Shown here piece after piece: positions 1 to 7,459 of a stretch of DNA of 64,000 nt; within the stretch, counting starts at the first letter, position 1; each line of letters begins with the position of its first letter. The position numbers were made by a program, and so were the translations under genes. The stretch is from the NCBI GenBank assembly GCA_963812255.1, contig CAWEUM010000005.1:496001-560000 (forward strand). Direction: 5' to 3'. Below the pieces are notes generated by a model, which saw only the letters and a program-made list of their open reading frames with translations, was not told the origin of the DNA and made no database searches. The stretch is from DATJGR01 sp963812255 (GTDB lineage: Bacteria; Pseudomonadota; Gammaproteobacteria; Pseudomonadales; Azotimanducaceae).

Positions 1-309
1 ATCGACGACGCGCGGCGCCTGCTTGAACGGGCGCTGGCAAGACGCCAAAACGGCACGAGCACTGTGGTCGGTCGGGCATCGCTGTTCTATGCCTACTTCT
101 TTCTGGGCGAAATCGACACCGCCTTCGCCTGGCTGCGCGAAGGGATCGAGAACCGCGAAACGTTCCTGATCGCGGCCTTGCGGCTGGATCCGAATCTCGA
201 GCCGCTGCGCCGAGATCCGCGGTTCGCCGAGGCGATGGCGCGCCTTGCAGAACTCGAAGCGCGGGGTTCACCCACCCAATCGATCGCGACCTCGAGTGCG
301 GCGCGATGA
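1..309 (+). CDS. C-terminal end of a TPR-repeat protein (partial)
   Basis: The reading frame is open from the left edge to the stop at 307-309, so only the last ~102 residues are present. The segment reads as helical TPR-like repeats and ends with the signature LDPNLEPLRRDPRF. That signature is typical of the C-terminus of CadC-like or adenylate-cyclase-type TPR proteins, where this last motif closes the repeat array. A short polar tail follows. The N-terminal effector domain, which would reveal the role, lies outside the window. The family assignment rests on this motif alone. Confidence 0.65.
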   Translation: MDDARRLLERALARRQNGTSTVVGRASLFYAYFFLGEIDTAFAWLREGIENRETFLIAALRLDPNLEPLRRDPRFAEAMARLAELEARGSPTQSIATSSAAR

Positions 310-320
310 GCGCCTGACGC

Positions 321-1131
321 GTGCGCCGCTGCGTGTTGCTGGCCGCATGGGCGTTGATCATCGCCGCATGCAGTGAAGCACCCCAAGATCCGATCGAGAT
401 CGTGCGCCATGAGATCGAGGTGGCACCTGACGATCCCGCACCGCGTGTGGCGCTTGCGCGACTCTATCTCGCTCAGGGACGTGGCGACTTAGCGGAGGTA
501 TTGATCGATCAGGCGGTCGAACGAGGTGCGAGCGCGACTGATCTGCTGCCGGAACGCGCGGAAGCACTACGACTCGATGGCAAGACCGCGAAGCTATTCG
601 AGTTGCCGATCCCGGACTCTCCCGCCGGTCGCGTTCGCGTGCTCGCAAGTCGGGCCAAGGCGCAGCCGTCCGATGCCGCGTACGCCGCGGTATTCGCAGC
701 CCTCGACCGGGTCGATCTGCCGGAGATCGCCGCATGGCTCGACGCTGAAGCTGCGGCGGGTCGCGCGCGCGCACATCACGCGTGCCTTGCGTCATCGCAA
801 TCCGCGACCTTCACCTGGGACCGTCGGCCTCGCGATCACGGACGCGAGGCGACGGACGTCGCAGCACGCTCGAGTTCAGTCGGCGCGCCCGCGCTGCAAG
901 TCACGACACCCGCCGAACTGCAAGCCGCGCGCGAACCGCTCCCGACAGTGCGACGGTCGAGATCGCCGCGGGCGACTATCGCGGGGCGGTTGCGGTGTGG
1001 CCACAGAGCGACCTCACGGTGCGCGGCGCTCGATGAAGGCGCAGGATGAAGCAATCGCTACCGATGACAATGGCAACGTTGGCAGCTCCGCCATCCTGCC
1101 AATCTCGGTCGCGAACACAAATGCGCCTTGA
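321..1131 (+). pseudogene. Decayed lipoprotein with TPR and parallel beta-helix segments
   Basis: Frame 3 starts with a lipoprotein-like signal (MRRCVLLAAWALIIAACSEA, lipobox ending in Cys17), followed by a TPR-like helical region (ALARLYLAQGRGDLAEVLIDQA). After about position 780 the coding-like text moves between frames. Frame 3 gives LQVTTPAELQAARE up to about 940. Frame 2 continues it with PDSATVEIAAGDYRG and then AVAVWPQSDLTVRGA. That second phrase is the typical first rung of a right-handed parallel beta-helix (pectin-lyase-like) protein. A stop follows at about 1036, and frame 1 gives a short last piece ending at 1131. I read this as one gene broken by at least one frameshift and truncated at the 3' end. 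If only the N-terminal ORF were translated it would end at 1049. Confidence 0.5.
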
Positions 1132-1256
1132 CCAGATCCAACCGATGTTGACAGCCGGGAGCAGTTTGTCCCGGGGTGGACTCGATCTCGCACCGGCGTC
1201 CTTGATCTTGCGTCCGTTCGCGCCAACACTAACGGCTTCGAGTCAGGAGAAAAGCG

Positions 1257-1574
1257 ATGGCCGACGAACTCGCACCGATCGCTACCAAAGTCATCTTCGA
1301 AGACGACTACGTGAAAGTCTGGCAGCAGGTGGTGCCCGCCGCCGGCACGATCGAAAAGCACAAACACGAGAACGACTATTTTCTGCTCAACGTCACCGGT
1401 GAGGGACCATTCGACATCACTTTCCACGACGGCAGCGGTGGGCGCCTGGGCGAGCACGCAACGTTCGATGCGCGTCCGCGCACCGCAAATTTTGTCCGCA
1501 AGGGCCACATCGAAACCGCACACAACCGTGGCGCCGAATACCGCGCGATCCTGGTGGAGCTGAAGCCGCGCTGA
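1257..1574 (+). CDS. Small cupin-domain protein
   Basis: The product is 105 residues with one conserved beta-barrel cupin domain. The first cupin motif region reads GTIEKHKHENDYFLLNV, with His-x-His-x(2)-(D/E)-like ligands, and a C-terminal His lies in KGHIETAHNRG. An AGGAG ribosome-binding site is 7 nt upstream of the ATG. Single-domain cupins of this size usually bind a divalent metal and act as small dioxygenases, isomerases or ligand sensors; no substrate can be inferred. It is an intact gene between two stretches of decayed sequence, in the same direction as the upstream pseudogene. It lacks a signal peptide and is expected to be cytoplasmic. Confidence 0.7.
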   Translation: MADELAPIATKVIFEDDYVKVWQQVVPAAGTIEKHKHENDYFLLNVTGEGPFDITFHDGSGGRLGEHATFDARPRTANFVRKGHIETAHNRGAEYRAILVELKPR

Positions 1575-1599
1575 AACCTACAGCACACCGCCGTTCGCC

Positions 1600-1831
1600 A
1601 ACCGGCGCGCGCAATCGGAAGGACGGTGCGTGCGAACTGACCGATCGTGTTGATGACGAGCCTCGCCTCGCTTCGCGAGATTAGTTCGGCGATGTCGCTG
1701 ATCGAATCGACGATGACCACGACCGCCCGACCACTGCACCGCTCCCGGTGAAATCTCGCCCCTCGACGCGGTAGTTGGTGCGCTCGAGACCATCGCCGCG
1801 TAGTTCCCGCCAAGGCGCGACTACCAGGCAA
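1600..1831 (-). pseudogene. Remnant of a saccharopine dehydrogenase-like NAD(P)-binding protein
   Basis: Read on the minus strand, this segment gives LAGTTRRW, then VVVIVDSISDIAELISRSE, then ARLVINTIGQFARTVLPIARA. It follows the pattern of the N-terminal Rossmann domain of saccharopine dehydrogenase/trans-acting enoyl reductase-like proteins, where a 'VVNTVGPFA...PIARA' segment follows the second Asp-containing strand. There is no GxGxxG start and nothing recognisable downstream, so only an internal fragment survives. Similarity is judged from memory of the family. Confidence 0.35.
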
Positions 1832-1965
1832 GACAACGCCTCATTGCAGCACATTCGAAACTTCGCGAACGAGGGCTGATCAAGCTCGCCGCGCTCACGT
1901 CCGCGATCGCTGAAGTCCTGCGCGCACGCGGCGTCACGGCGTCACAGCTTGAATCCGCTCGGGCC
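1827..1965 (+). pseudogene. 3' remnant of a TetR-type regulator
   Basis: The plus strand reads LIAAHSKLRERGLIKLAAL then TSAIAEVLRARGVTASQLES, which resembles the last two helices of the ligand-binding domain of TetR/AcrR regulators ('RERELIKLASLTAAIADALRARGV'). No helix-turn-helix is found upstream; the sequence is interrupted before 1827. Together with the neighbouring dehydrogenase fragment on the other strand it forms a small gene graveyard. It overlaps the 3' end of the epoxide-hydrolase-like gene. Confidence 0.35.
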
Positions 1966-2343
1966 TTCGAACGACGGCAGGTTGAAGTAGTCGCTGAACC
2001 GCCGGATCTTGCCGTCGACGAGTTCGAACACGCCGTTCACCGGCAAATCGAAGCGCGTGCCGTTGCGTAGCAGGAAGTGATCGACGCGCTCGGCGAAGAC
2101 GAGGTCCGGTTCCGCGGCAATGCGGACGGTTTCGAGCTCCAACGACTCGAACGCGTCCAGAAATCCCTCGAAGATTGCGCGGATTCCGTCCAGCCCTTTG
2201 ATCGGCGCGACCGGGACGTTGTGATAGACGGATTCGTCGTCGAAGCAGCTCATGATCGCCTGCAGATCGCGGCGCGACCAGGAATCGAGGAACCTGACCA
2301 CGAGTGCCTTTGAATCGGCCGTGGAAAAGGAATGGTTAGCCAT
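1942..2343 (-). CDS. Limonene-1,2-epoxide hydrolase-like NTF2-fold protein
   Basis: The product is 133 residues, with its start chosen at MANHSFST because GGAG lies 7 nt upstream; the longer frame runs into the neighbouring gene. The protein has the NTF2/SnoaL fold and all the active-site positions of limonene epoxide hydrolase-type enzymes: Tyr40 and Asn42 in YHNVP, Arg86-x-Asp88 in ERVD, and Asp118 in SDYF. In that family the Arg-Asp-Asp triad activates water to open an epoxide in one step. The gene lies 86 bp downstream of an amidohydrolase on the same strand and may be cotranscribed with it. Epoxide hydrolysis is well supported by residues but the substrate is unknown. Confidence 0.72.
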   Translation of the reverse strand: MANHSFSTADSKALVVRFLDSWSRRDLQAIMSCFDDESVYHNVPVAPIKGLDGIRAIFEGFLDAFESLELETVRIAAEPDLVFAERVDHFLLRNGTRFDLPVNGVFELVDGKIRRFSDYFNLPSFEGPSGFKL

Positions 2344-2429
2344 AATTTTCTCCGATGGAAGTCGTTGTGCCACGTATTCATTGCCGCGCTCCGTTGCGCC
2401 CCCAGACACGCGCGTTGGGGTTCTCTGCA

Positions 2430-3926
2430 CTAACCCGCCCCGTGGGCGCGTTTGATGAACCCATAAAACGCATTCGACGGTTCGGCCCCTGCGGCGACGT
2501 AGTCGCTCTTGATCTTCGCAAGTGCATCGGTGCGCCAAGGTGCGTCCGCAGCAAGCATCTGCGGCATCTTGTACAGCCGCGCCGAATTGCCGGCAAGAAT
2601 CGCAGTTTTGAGCGGACCATCGGCCTCACCGAGTGCATCGTAGCCGTGCGCTTGACGCATCGAATCGGGGATCTCGATCCTGCGAAACGCTTCGATCTGC
2701 CATTGCGGTGAGCCGTACCAGACCGAGTCCGTGCCCCAGATCACGTGATCCGCGCCCATCCCTTTGACGAGCGTCCCCAGCAATGCCGCCGCAAGCCTGG
2801 GATGCGTGATTGCACAGCTACCGAATGTGGTGCCGAGTTCCGCATAGACGTTGGACACGTCCCACTTCGCCGGCGTCTCCGCGAGATCCGTCACCCAATC
2901 GATGCGTCCGGTACGATCGAACTGTTCGAGCAGTGGATCGGGGCTCGTCATCAACGGCCGGAACCCCGAGTGATAGATGATGAAGTTGAGTCCCGGCCAG
3001 TCCTTTGCAGCTCGTCCGACATCGTCGACCATCGCATGCCGCCAATGCTTCGTGACGTGTTCGAAATCTTGCGGCAACAACCCTTTGTGAATGCACACGT
3101 TGGTGATGCCCGACTTCAACATGCGTTCGTACGCCGGATACATCAGCTTTTCGTCGTCCAAACGCCACGGATAGCGCGAGTCCTCGAACGGGTCGCCGAG
3201 CGTGTAGCCTTTCCAACTGTCCGGCTTCAGTTGGACGATCGCGCGGTCGATTTCTTCGAGCCAACCAGGTTGTCCGGGTGCGATGACCGAATGGGCGAGC
3301 AATCGTCGCGAGCCGGCCGCCTCGTTGACGAAGTTGCGAGCGTTCGCCAACCCGTCGTTGTTCATGATCACGTTGTCGCCGTGATCCGCGGGTGCCGCGC
3401 TGATCAGGCCGATCTTGGTGTCGCTGTCGAAATAGACCTCCTTCAGGAAGTTGTCGAACTTGAACAGATCGAAATCGATCTTCTTGTCGCGCAGGGCCTC
3501 GTTCCAATGTTTGGCGTACTCACCCAGGCCGAGAATGCCGTTCCATTGGTAATCGTCGCGCACGAAGTGCAGCTGGACGTCGATCACCGGTTGGTCGCGA
3601 AATCGCATCGTTCGTTGCGCTATGGCGGCCGGATCAAGCGTTTCGGCGCGTGCAACGCCAAAGAATTCCCCATACACCCGATTCATCGCGAAGAAACTCG
3701 CAGCAAGGCCGATGCCGGAGCGCAGGAAGTCCCGTCTGCCCGTGCCCGCTTTCGTTGCATAACCATCGGCCATATCGAGCACGAGTCGTTCGACGCGGGC
3801 CTGTGCGGGGGTCTGCGCGATCGGCAGATACTCGCCGTTGCTGACAACCCGGGTGGGAACCGGCGGTGAATCCGTTAGATGTTCCGCGCCAACGAGCCGC
3901 TTAAGCTGTTTCTTCGTGAGCCACAT
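2430..3926 (-). CDS. Amidohydrolase-2 family metal-dependent hydrolase with an internal Tat-like motif
   Basis: The product is 498 residues. A twin-arginine motif RRDFLRS at residues 64-70 precedes a hydrophobic stretch and an Ala-rich cleavage-like region (VARAET), so the protein may be exported by Tat despite the long N-terminal extension. The TIM-barrel hydrolase domain starts at VIDVQLHFV (residues 114-122), where the usual first metal His is Gln and His120 remains. Later come YHSGFRP and the terminal WGTDSVWYGSPQWQ segment with the conserved Asp. Family members include decarboxylases and hydrolases of the ACMSD type. Its start codon overlaps the end of the upstream flavoprotein by 26 bp, so the two are probably co-translated. 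Confidence 0.75.
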   Translation of the reverse strand: MWLTKKQLKRLVGAEHLTDSPPVPTRVVSNGEYLPIAQTPAQARVERLVLDMADGYATKAGTGRRDFLRSGIGLAASFFAMNRVYGEFFGVARAETLDPAAIAQRTMRFRDQPVIDVQLHFVRDDYQWNGILGLGEYAKHWNEALRDKKIDFDLFKFDNFLKEVYFDSDTKIGLISAAPADHGDNVIMNNDGLANARNFVNEAAGSRRLLAHSVIAPGQPGWLEEIDRAIVQLKPDSWKGYTLGDPFEDSRYPWRLDDEKLMYPAYERMLKSGITNVCIHKGLLPQDFEHVTKHWRHAMVDDVGRAAKDWPGLNFIIYHSGFRPLMTSPDPLLEQFDRTGRIDWVTDLAETPAKWDVSNVYAELGTTFGSCAITHPRLAAALLGTLVKGMGADHVIWGTDSVWYGSPQWQIEAFRRIEIPDSMRQAHGYDALGEADGPLKTAILAGNSARLYKMPQMLAADAPWRTDALAKIKSDYVAAGAEPSNAFYGFIKRAHGAG

Positions 3927-5256
3927 GCGCGTCTCCGCGTTGTTCGACGTTTCGATTCTTCAACCCGACGACCCGCGCCAATACGCCTGGTGTCAGCAGC
4001 GACGCCGGACCGCGCTGCAGGTGCATCACTTCGAGGAAACGCAGCGCGACGACGGGGTCGTGCCACGTTCGCTCGTGGACGCGGTCGAGATACCAGTTCG
4101 CGAGCCGCGTCCAACTCGGCGAATCCGGAAAGGTGCTGCGGTCGCGGAATTCCTCCGTGGTCGACATCAACCAGCACTGCGATACGAACCGCGCGTACCG
4201 CTGTTGAAACGTCCGCGTAAATCCGCGCAGATCACCGCGAAAACCCTTCAGACATTCATCGAGCAGGGCCGCCCCCGTGGCGCCTTGACTCATGCCCTGC
4301 GCGTAAATCGGATTGAACGATGATGCAGCGTCGCCGATCACGACGAGCCCTTCCGGTGCCGGGCTCATTGATTCGAAATGCCTGCGGAGGTTTCCAGTGA
4401 AGCGGTATCTCCAGACTCGTTCGACCTCCACCGCGTCTTTGATCGCCGAATGGAAATCCGGTACCGCCAACGATTTTGCGAAGGCCATGAAGCCGTCGAC
4501 GTCAGCGGGCGGATGATCGCCGCGCCAGCCGACGAGCGTCGCCAGCCAGCGCCCCGTCCCTTCGATCGGCAACAGCACGCCGAGACGCGTGTCCGGGTAC
4601 TTCGGATGCACCAACAACGATTTCCAGGGGCGAGGCACGTCCGGCAGTTCGATCAATGCGGTCGCGTAACCGACATCGACTTCGACTTCAGACGTTTCGA
4701 CCTTCGCAAAGCCCGCGGCCTCGAGGCGCGCCGAGGTTCTGGAGTTGCGCCCACCGGCGTCGACGATCAGATCCGCGTCGATGCGCTCGCCCCCGATCAA
4801 CTCGACACCGCAAATGCGTCGATCGGCCACCACGAATGCGTCGATCTCGGCGCAATCGCGCAGCGTGACCCGCGCCTCCCGTAAAAGATGCTTTCTGAGC
4901 GTGAATTCCAGAAGGCCCTTGCTCTGGCTGTGCATCGCGATGCCGCTCGGCAGCCGCGCTTTCCACCCGCCGGCATAGAACCAGTCGGTATCGAGCGACA
5001 TGTCGATGCGGTGTCCGCCGTCCCGTTGGATGTCTTCGAGCGCACCGGGCAGATAGGTGCGCATGATGTCGGCGCCGCGCTTCAGCAGCACGTGTACGTG
5101 CGGCGACTGCGGGGAGCCTTTGCGCCACCGTGGCGTATCCGGCAACTGATCGCGCTCGAGCACGGTGACCTGGGCAAAATGACGCGACATCGCCGCGGCT
5201 GCGAGCAACCCCGTCGTTCCCGCTCCAATGACGAGCGCAGTACGTTCCCGTCCCAT
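3901..5256 (-). CDS. FAD-dependent monooxygenase/hydroxylase-like flavoprotein
   Basis: The product is 451 residues. The N-terminal Rossmann motif GAGTTG (residues 11-16) and ERD at the end of strand 2 bind FAD. GDAASSFNPIYAQGMSQG is the second FAD motif (GD...P) of the p-hydroxybenzoate hydroxylase-like fold. The substrate-side segment RKGSPQSPHVHVLLKRG resembles that in tetracycline/halogenase-like flavoproteins. It is the first gene of a pair with the downstream amidohydrolase (26-bp overlap). Hydroxylation or oxidation of a hydrophobic aromatic or polyketide-like substrate is likely but not specified by the sequence. Confidence 0.75.
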   Translation of the reverse strand: MGRERTALVIGAGTTGLLAAAAMSRHFAQVTVLERDQLPDTPRWRKGSPQSPHVHVLLKRGADIMRTYLPGALEDIQRDGGHRIDMSLDTDWFYAGGWKARLPSGIAMHSQSKGLLEFTLRKHLLREARVTLRDCAEIDAFVVADRRICGVELIGGERIDADLIVDAGGRNSRTSARLEAAGFAKVETSEVEVDVGYATALIELPDVPRPWKSLLVHPKYPDTRLGVLLPIEGTGRWLATLVGWRGDHPPADVDGFMAFAKSLAVPDFHSAIKDAVEVERVWRYRFTGNLRRHFESMSPAPEGLVVIGDAASSFNPIYAQGMSQGATGAALLDECLKGFRGDLRGFTRTFQQRYARFVSQCWLMSTTEEFRDRSTFPDSPSWTRLANWYLDRVHERTWHDPVVALRFLEVMHLQRGPASLLTPGVLARVVGLKNRNVEQRGDAHVAHEETA

Positions 5257-5357
5257 AGATCTGGATTTGCTCCCACCGCCACGCCCATATCATCCAGCTC
5301 GGCGCGCGGCGCCGATAGCGTTCGTTCGGAGGGAGGGCGCCCCTGCTTTCGGAGGGG

Positions 5358-5999
5358 TCAGTCGATGATGCGCTGGCGTAGCGCGAGCGCCACCGCATGC
5401 GCGCGGTCCGAAGCACCGAGCTTGTCGTAGAGGTTCTTCAGATGACCTTTGACAGTCGCTTCGGTGATCGCCAGGAAGTTCGCAATCTCTTTGCTGCTCT
5501 GGCCCTCGGCGAGGAATTCGAGCATCTGTAACTCTCGCGGGGTCAACACGCCCCTCTCCTGGCCCGTTTCGGAGCGTTGCGCAAGGCGACTCAACAACGG
5601 CCTTGCGATTTCGGGCGGGAGGTAGGTGCCGTCGTTGTACACCGCGCGTACGGCTCGAAGCAGATCGGATTTGGATGCGCTCTTCAGTACGTAACCGCTG
5701 GCGCCGCGGTTGATGCTCTCGTGCACGTAGGCAGGATTGTCATACATCGTGAACACGATGATTCCGGCGTCGGGCACACACACACGCAGCTCTTTGATCG
5801 CGGCGAGGCCACCCATTCCAGGCAGCCGGAGATCGACGATGACGATGTCGGGACGTTCGCGCGGAATTGCTTCGAGCGCGCTGCGCACGTCGCCCGACTG
5901 GCCCACGACGCTCACATCCGATTCGGCGCTCAACATTTCGACGACGGCCTGCCGCACCACATGGTGATCGTCGATCAGGTACACGCGTATCGGATTCAT
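5358..5999 (-). CDS. NarL/FixJ-type response regulator
   Basis: The product is 213 residues. The receiver domain has the acidic pair Asp10-Asp11, phosphoacceptor Asp56 (VIVDLRLPG) and Lys106. The C-terminal LuxR-type helix-turn-helix (LTPRELQMLEFLAEGQSSKEIA, then ATVKGHLKNLYDKLGA) lies at about residues 150-205. The start is placed at MNPIRVYLIDD, 7 bp after the stop of the histidine kinase gene on the same strand; an in-frame longer version would extend into that gene. It is the output half of the two-component system encoded here. Targets are unknown; the downstream flavoprotein gene lies about 100 bp away. Confidence 0.88.
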   Translation of the reverse strand: MNPIRVYLIDDHHVVRQAVVEMLSAESDVSVVGQSGDVRSALEAIPRERPDIVIVDLRLPGMGGLAAIKELRVCVPDAGIIVFTMYDNPAYVHESINRGASGYVLKSASKSDLLRAVRAVYNDGTYLPPEIARPLLSRLAQRSETGQERGVLTPRELQMLEFLAEGQSSKEIANFLAITEATVKGHLKNLYDKLGASDRAHAVALALRQRIID

Positions 6000-6006
6000 G
6001 TCTGCG

Positions 6007-7176
6007 TCATTCCGGCAGATCGATCTGCACGACGGTACCGCGCGGCTGCACCTGCCGAACACTCAAACACGCGCCGAGCGATGCCGCGCGCTCGCGCATC
6101 GTCGACAATCCAAAGTGTCGGCGCTGCGCCACGCCGTCGTCGAAGCGATTTCCGATGCCAATGCCATTGTCCCGGATGCTCAGGCGATGGCCATCGTCGG
6201 TCGATTCGAAGCGGATTTCCACCTCCGACGCCTCGGCGTGTTTGCGCACGTTCAACACCGCTTCCTGAACGATGCGAAACAACAGCGTCTGATCGGGCGA
6301 ACTCCACTCGCGCGCGTCGGCTTCGATGACGAGCGCGATACGCAACGTCACGGCGCTTCTGAGCCCATCGACATACTCGTCCAACGCGGAGCAGAACCCG
6401 AGGTCGTCGAGCACCGTGGGATGCAACTCGTTCATCATCGCGCGAACGTCCTTCGAGCAGGCGTTCACCGCACCATCGAGCGCCGTGCTCCACGACGCGG
6501 CGGGTAGCGCGTCGACACCCTGCCGCAGCGCAAACAGATGGCCACTCATTCGATCGTGCAACTCACCCGCCAATGCCCGCCGTTCCTGTTCCTGGCTGCG
6601 AATCAGTTGACGCGACAGCGCCTGCGCCCGCTGCGAACGGTCGAGCGCGAGAACGAGGTTCTCCTGGGCCCATCCCGCCAGCATCGCGCCGAGCGCCGCC
6701 GAGAACGCAAGATGAAACAGCGCGACGAACAGATCGCCGATCGGTTGCATGGAACGGTGCAGCGCGAACAGCACGACGATCAGCGCCGCGTGATATCCAA
6801 GCACCCACAGCGTGCGCGTGGCGCCGTAACGCAGAACCGTCGCCAGCAACGTGAAGTAGTAGAACGGAAAGAACGGCGAAGCGAGCGCGCCGGTGACGGA
6901 GCACATCGCGGTGACGAGGACCGGATCGCCAAGACTCGTCAGCCGCGCCGCTCCGGTCACGTCGCCGCCAGATCGGATACGCCAATGCGCGACGATCGTG
7001 TACAGGAGTCCCGCGGCATAGATGACGAGCGCCGCGACGCCCGTCTGCATGCCGTCGCGAAACAAGATGAACGCCCAACCGATCATACCAAGCAGACGCA
7101 GATATAGAATCTGACCTTCCGCCTTGCCGAGATGACCTCGCGCGTGCAACTCGAGGTCGCGGTCTTCGGCGATCAC
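6007..7176 (-). CDS. Membrane-bound NarL-family sensor histidine kinase
   Basis: The product is 389 residues and starts with GTG, because the nearby upstream ATG frame runs into a stop after eight codons. About five or six hydrophobic segments occupy residues 28-170. The HisKA_3 dimerisation helix has the phosphoacceptor His207 in QEQERRALAGELHDRMSGHL. The C-terminal HATPase domain keeps the N box (VLNVRKHAEASEVEI) and a G box (RDNGIGIGN). It has no periplasmic sensor domain, so the signal is probably perceived in the membrane. It is cotranscribed with the response regulator 7 bp downstream. Confidence 0.85.
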   Translation of the reverse strand: MIAEDRDLELHARGHLGKAEGQILYLRLLGMIGWAFILFRDGMQTGVAALVIYAAGLLYTIVAHWRIRSGGDVTGAARLTSLGDPVLVTAMCSVTGALASPFFPFYYFTLLATVLRYGATRTLWVLGYHAALIVVLFALHRSMQPIGDLFVALFHLAFSAALGAMLAGWAQENLVLALDRSQRAQALSRQLIRSQEQERRALAGELHDRMSGHLFALRQGVDALPAASWSTALDGAVNACSKDVRAMMNELHPTVLDDLGFCSALDEYVDGLRSAVTLRIALVIEADAREWSSPDQTLLFRIVQEAVLNVRKHAEASEVEIRFESTDDGHRLSIRDNGIGIGNRFDDGVAQRRHFGLSTMRERAASLGACLSVRQVQPRGTVVQIDLPE

Positions 7177-7459
7177 GGCGAGTTCGGTGGTTCGTACATG
7201 GTTTGCGCCTCAGTAGTCGTCGTCAGGTTGGGGCGATTCGTACGTGGATTCAGGTAGTCGCGGGTGCGCGAAGGCTGGATGGAAATCCGCTTCGAATCAA
7301 GGCTGAAGGCGTTGCTGGGCGCCCAGCTCAGGACCGCCTAGGGGAACCCACGGTTGCCTTACGTGCGCGCGATTGGCGAAACTCAGGATTGCGGGTCCTA
7401 GTAAACCGACGCGCCGTGTAGCTGATTCGAGCCCCCCGATCGGGAACAGGAGAATTGAA
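7177..7459. promoter_or_regulatory. Divergent intergenic region between kinase and monooxygenase genes
   Basis: The 283-bp spacer separates the minus-strand two-component operon from the plus-strand flavin monooxygenase and must hold both promoters. I see no clear inverted repeat or convincing -35/-10 pair. The only definite signal is the AGGAGA ribosome-binding site at 7448-7453 for the monooxygenase. Confidence 0.35.

Noticed and set aside
2745..3869. A 374-codon plus-strand frame antisense to the amidohydrolase
   Set aside because: It lies fully inside a well-supported gene in the other direction, has no ribosome-binding site or recognised motif and is Arg/Glu/Val-rich as expected of a GC-rich shadow frame.
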